Positions 14,619 to 14,854 of a stretch of 14,854 nucleotides of DNA are shown here, piece by piece (position 1 is the stretch's first letter; each line of letters starts with the position of its first letter). Source of the stretch: Limisphaerales bacterium (GTDB taxonomy: Bacteria > Verrucomicrobiota > Verrucomicrobiia > Limisphaerales > UBA11358); contig DAIDJC010000046.1 of the NCBI GenBank assembly GCA_027451565.1, positions 1 to 14,854 on the forward strand, written 5' to 3'. The position numbers were made by a program, and so were the translations under genes. Below the pieces are notes generated by a model that saw nothing but the letters and a program-made list of their open reading frames with translations, did no database searches and was not told the DNA's origin.

Positions 14619-14854
14619 AAAGTTGTGATGCAGCTAGAATTCACCTTGTGATTAACCAAACCAGGATGAGTCGGTTACCCCAGTTCCGGGTTTGCCAAAG
14701 CGATGGAGGTCTCAACCGCCGGGATAACGCGGCGCCGTGGTTTTACCTGCGTGGTTCCTTCTGAACAACAGAAGGGGGGCGCATCTCAGTTTTTAGGCTG
14801 GTGAAATTTGGGTGGAAGGAGAGCGAAGGGGCGGCTTTGGGTTTGTGTTTGACC
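14619..14854. other. Right-edge region, no confident gene; coding-like plus-strand frame with an in-frame TGA
   Basis: From an ATG at 14666 (preceded by CCAGG) the plus strand reads MSRLPQFRVCQSDGG then RRDNAAPWFYLRGSF up to a TGA at 14762-14764. The same frame then stays open to the window end (TTEGGRISVFRLVKFGWKES...). A perfect hairpin CCTTCTG-AACAA-CAGAAGG (14757-14775) spans the TGA. This could be a 32-codon ORF, a fragment broken by one base change (TGG to TGA), or the leader of a plus-strand gene beyond the edge. I cannot choose between these. Confidence 0.35.

Noticed and set aside
14757..14775. SECIS-like element for the in-frame TGA at 14762
   Set aside because: The stem begins before the UGA and contains part of it. 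A bacterial SECIS lies immediately downstream, and there is no selenoprotein context.
14800..14840. GGAGAGCGAAGGGGC near the right edge, recalling the glycine riboswitch core
   Set aside because: In glycine riboswitches the GGAGAG and GCCGAAGG blocks are separated by a stem. Here they are contiguous and no flanking helices are visible.

Overview
The window looks like chromosome of a Gram-negative, outer-membrane-bearing member of the Verrucomicrobiota (Pedosphaera/Limisphaerales-like). I infer this from the protein types, not from any marker gene. The clues are RCC1-repeat and Sel1-repeat secreted proteins, the C-terminal '..SLS.P.W....RFYRV..' tail found on two secreted proteins, a PstS-like secreted 'VYLTGSTAFR' protein, a porin with the 'LLNLFVQKGYVSQAEAD' type N-terminus, and a filamentous-haemagglutinin-type exoprotein with its transporter. 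Nearly every complete gene encodes a protein with a signal peptide, so this is an envelope/secretome region. I see no tRNA, rRNA, CRISPR array, transposase or phage gene.

Layout. Positions 1-1199 (minus) hold the N-terminal 399 residues of a putative porin cut by the left edge. Positions 1520-2719 (minus) encode a secreted protein with seven RCC1-type repeats of 39 residues. Positions 2720-3519 are non-coding and contain a GC-rich, highly structured, repeat-like element around 2912-3080. Then come two plus-strand genes, a PstS-like solute-binding protein (3520-4869) and a small secreted protein of unknown role (4927-5871), closed by a textbook intrinsic terminator at 5897-5929. Positions 5930-6245 are non-coding.

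The right half is a two-partner (type Vb) secretion locus read on the minus strand. It begins with a TpsB-type outer-membrane transporter (11819-14260), followed after 97 nt by the large TpsA-type exoprotein (7303-11721), and after another 121 nt by a secreted Sel1-repeat protein (6246-7181). TpsB should export TpsA across the outer membrane by recognising its N-terminal TPS domain. The Sel1 protein is a plausible periplasmic accessory. A good sigma70-like promoter at 14579-14607 lies about 320 nt before tpsB, leaving a long leader.

The points most worth following are: the TpsB appears to have three POTRA domains instead of two; a TGTAACA heptamer lies sense-oriented upstream of four separate genes; a perfect-looking intrinsic terminator on the opposite strand lies inside the 3' end of tpsA; two unrelated secreted proteins share a C-terminal module; and the right edge has a coding-like frame broken by one TGA. 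Nothing here was checked against a database.
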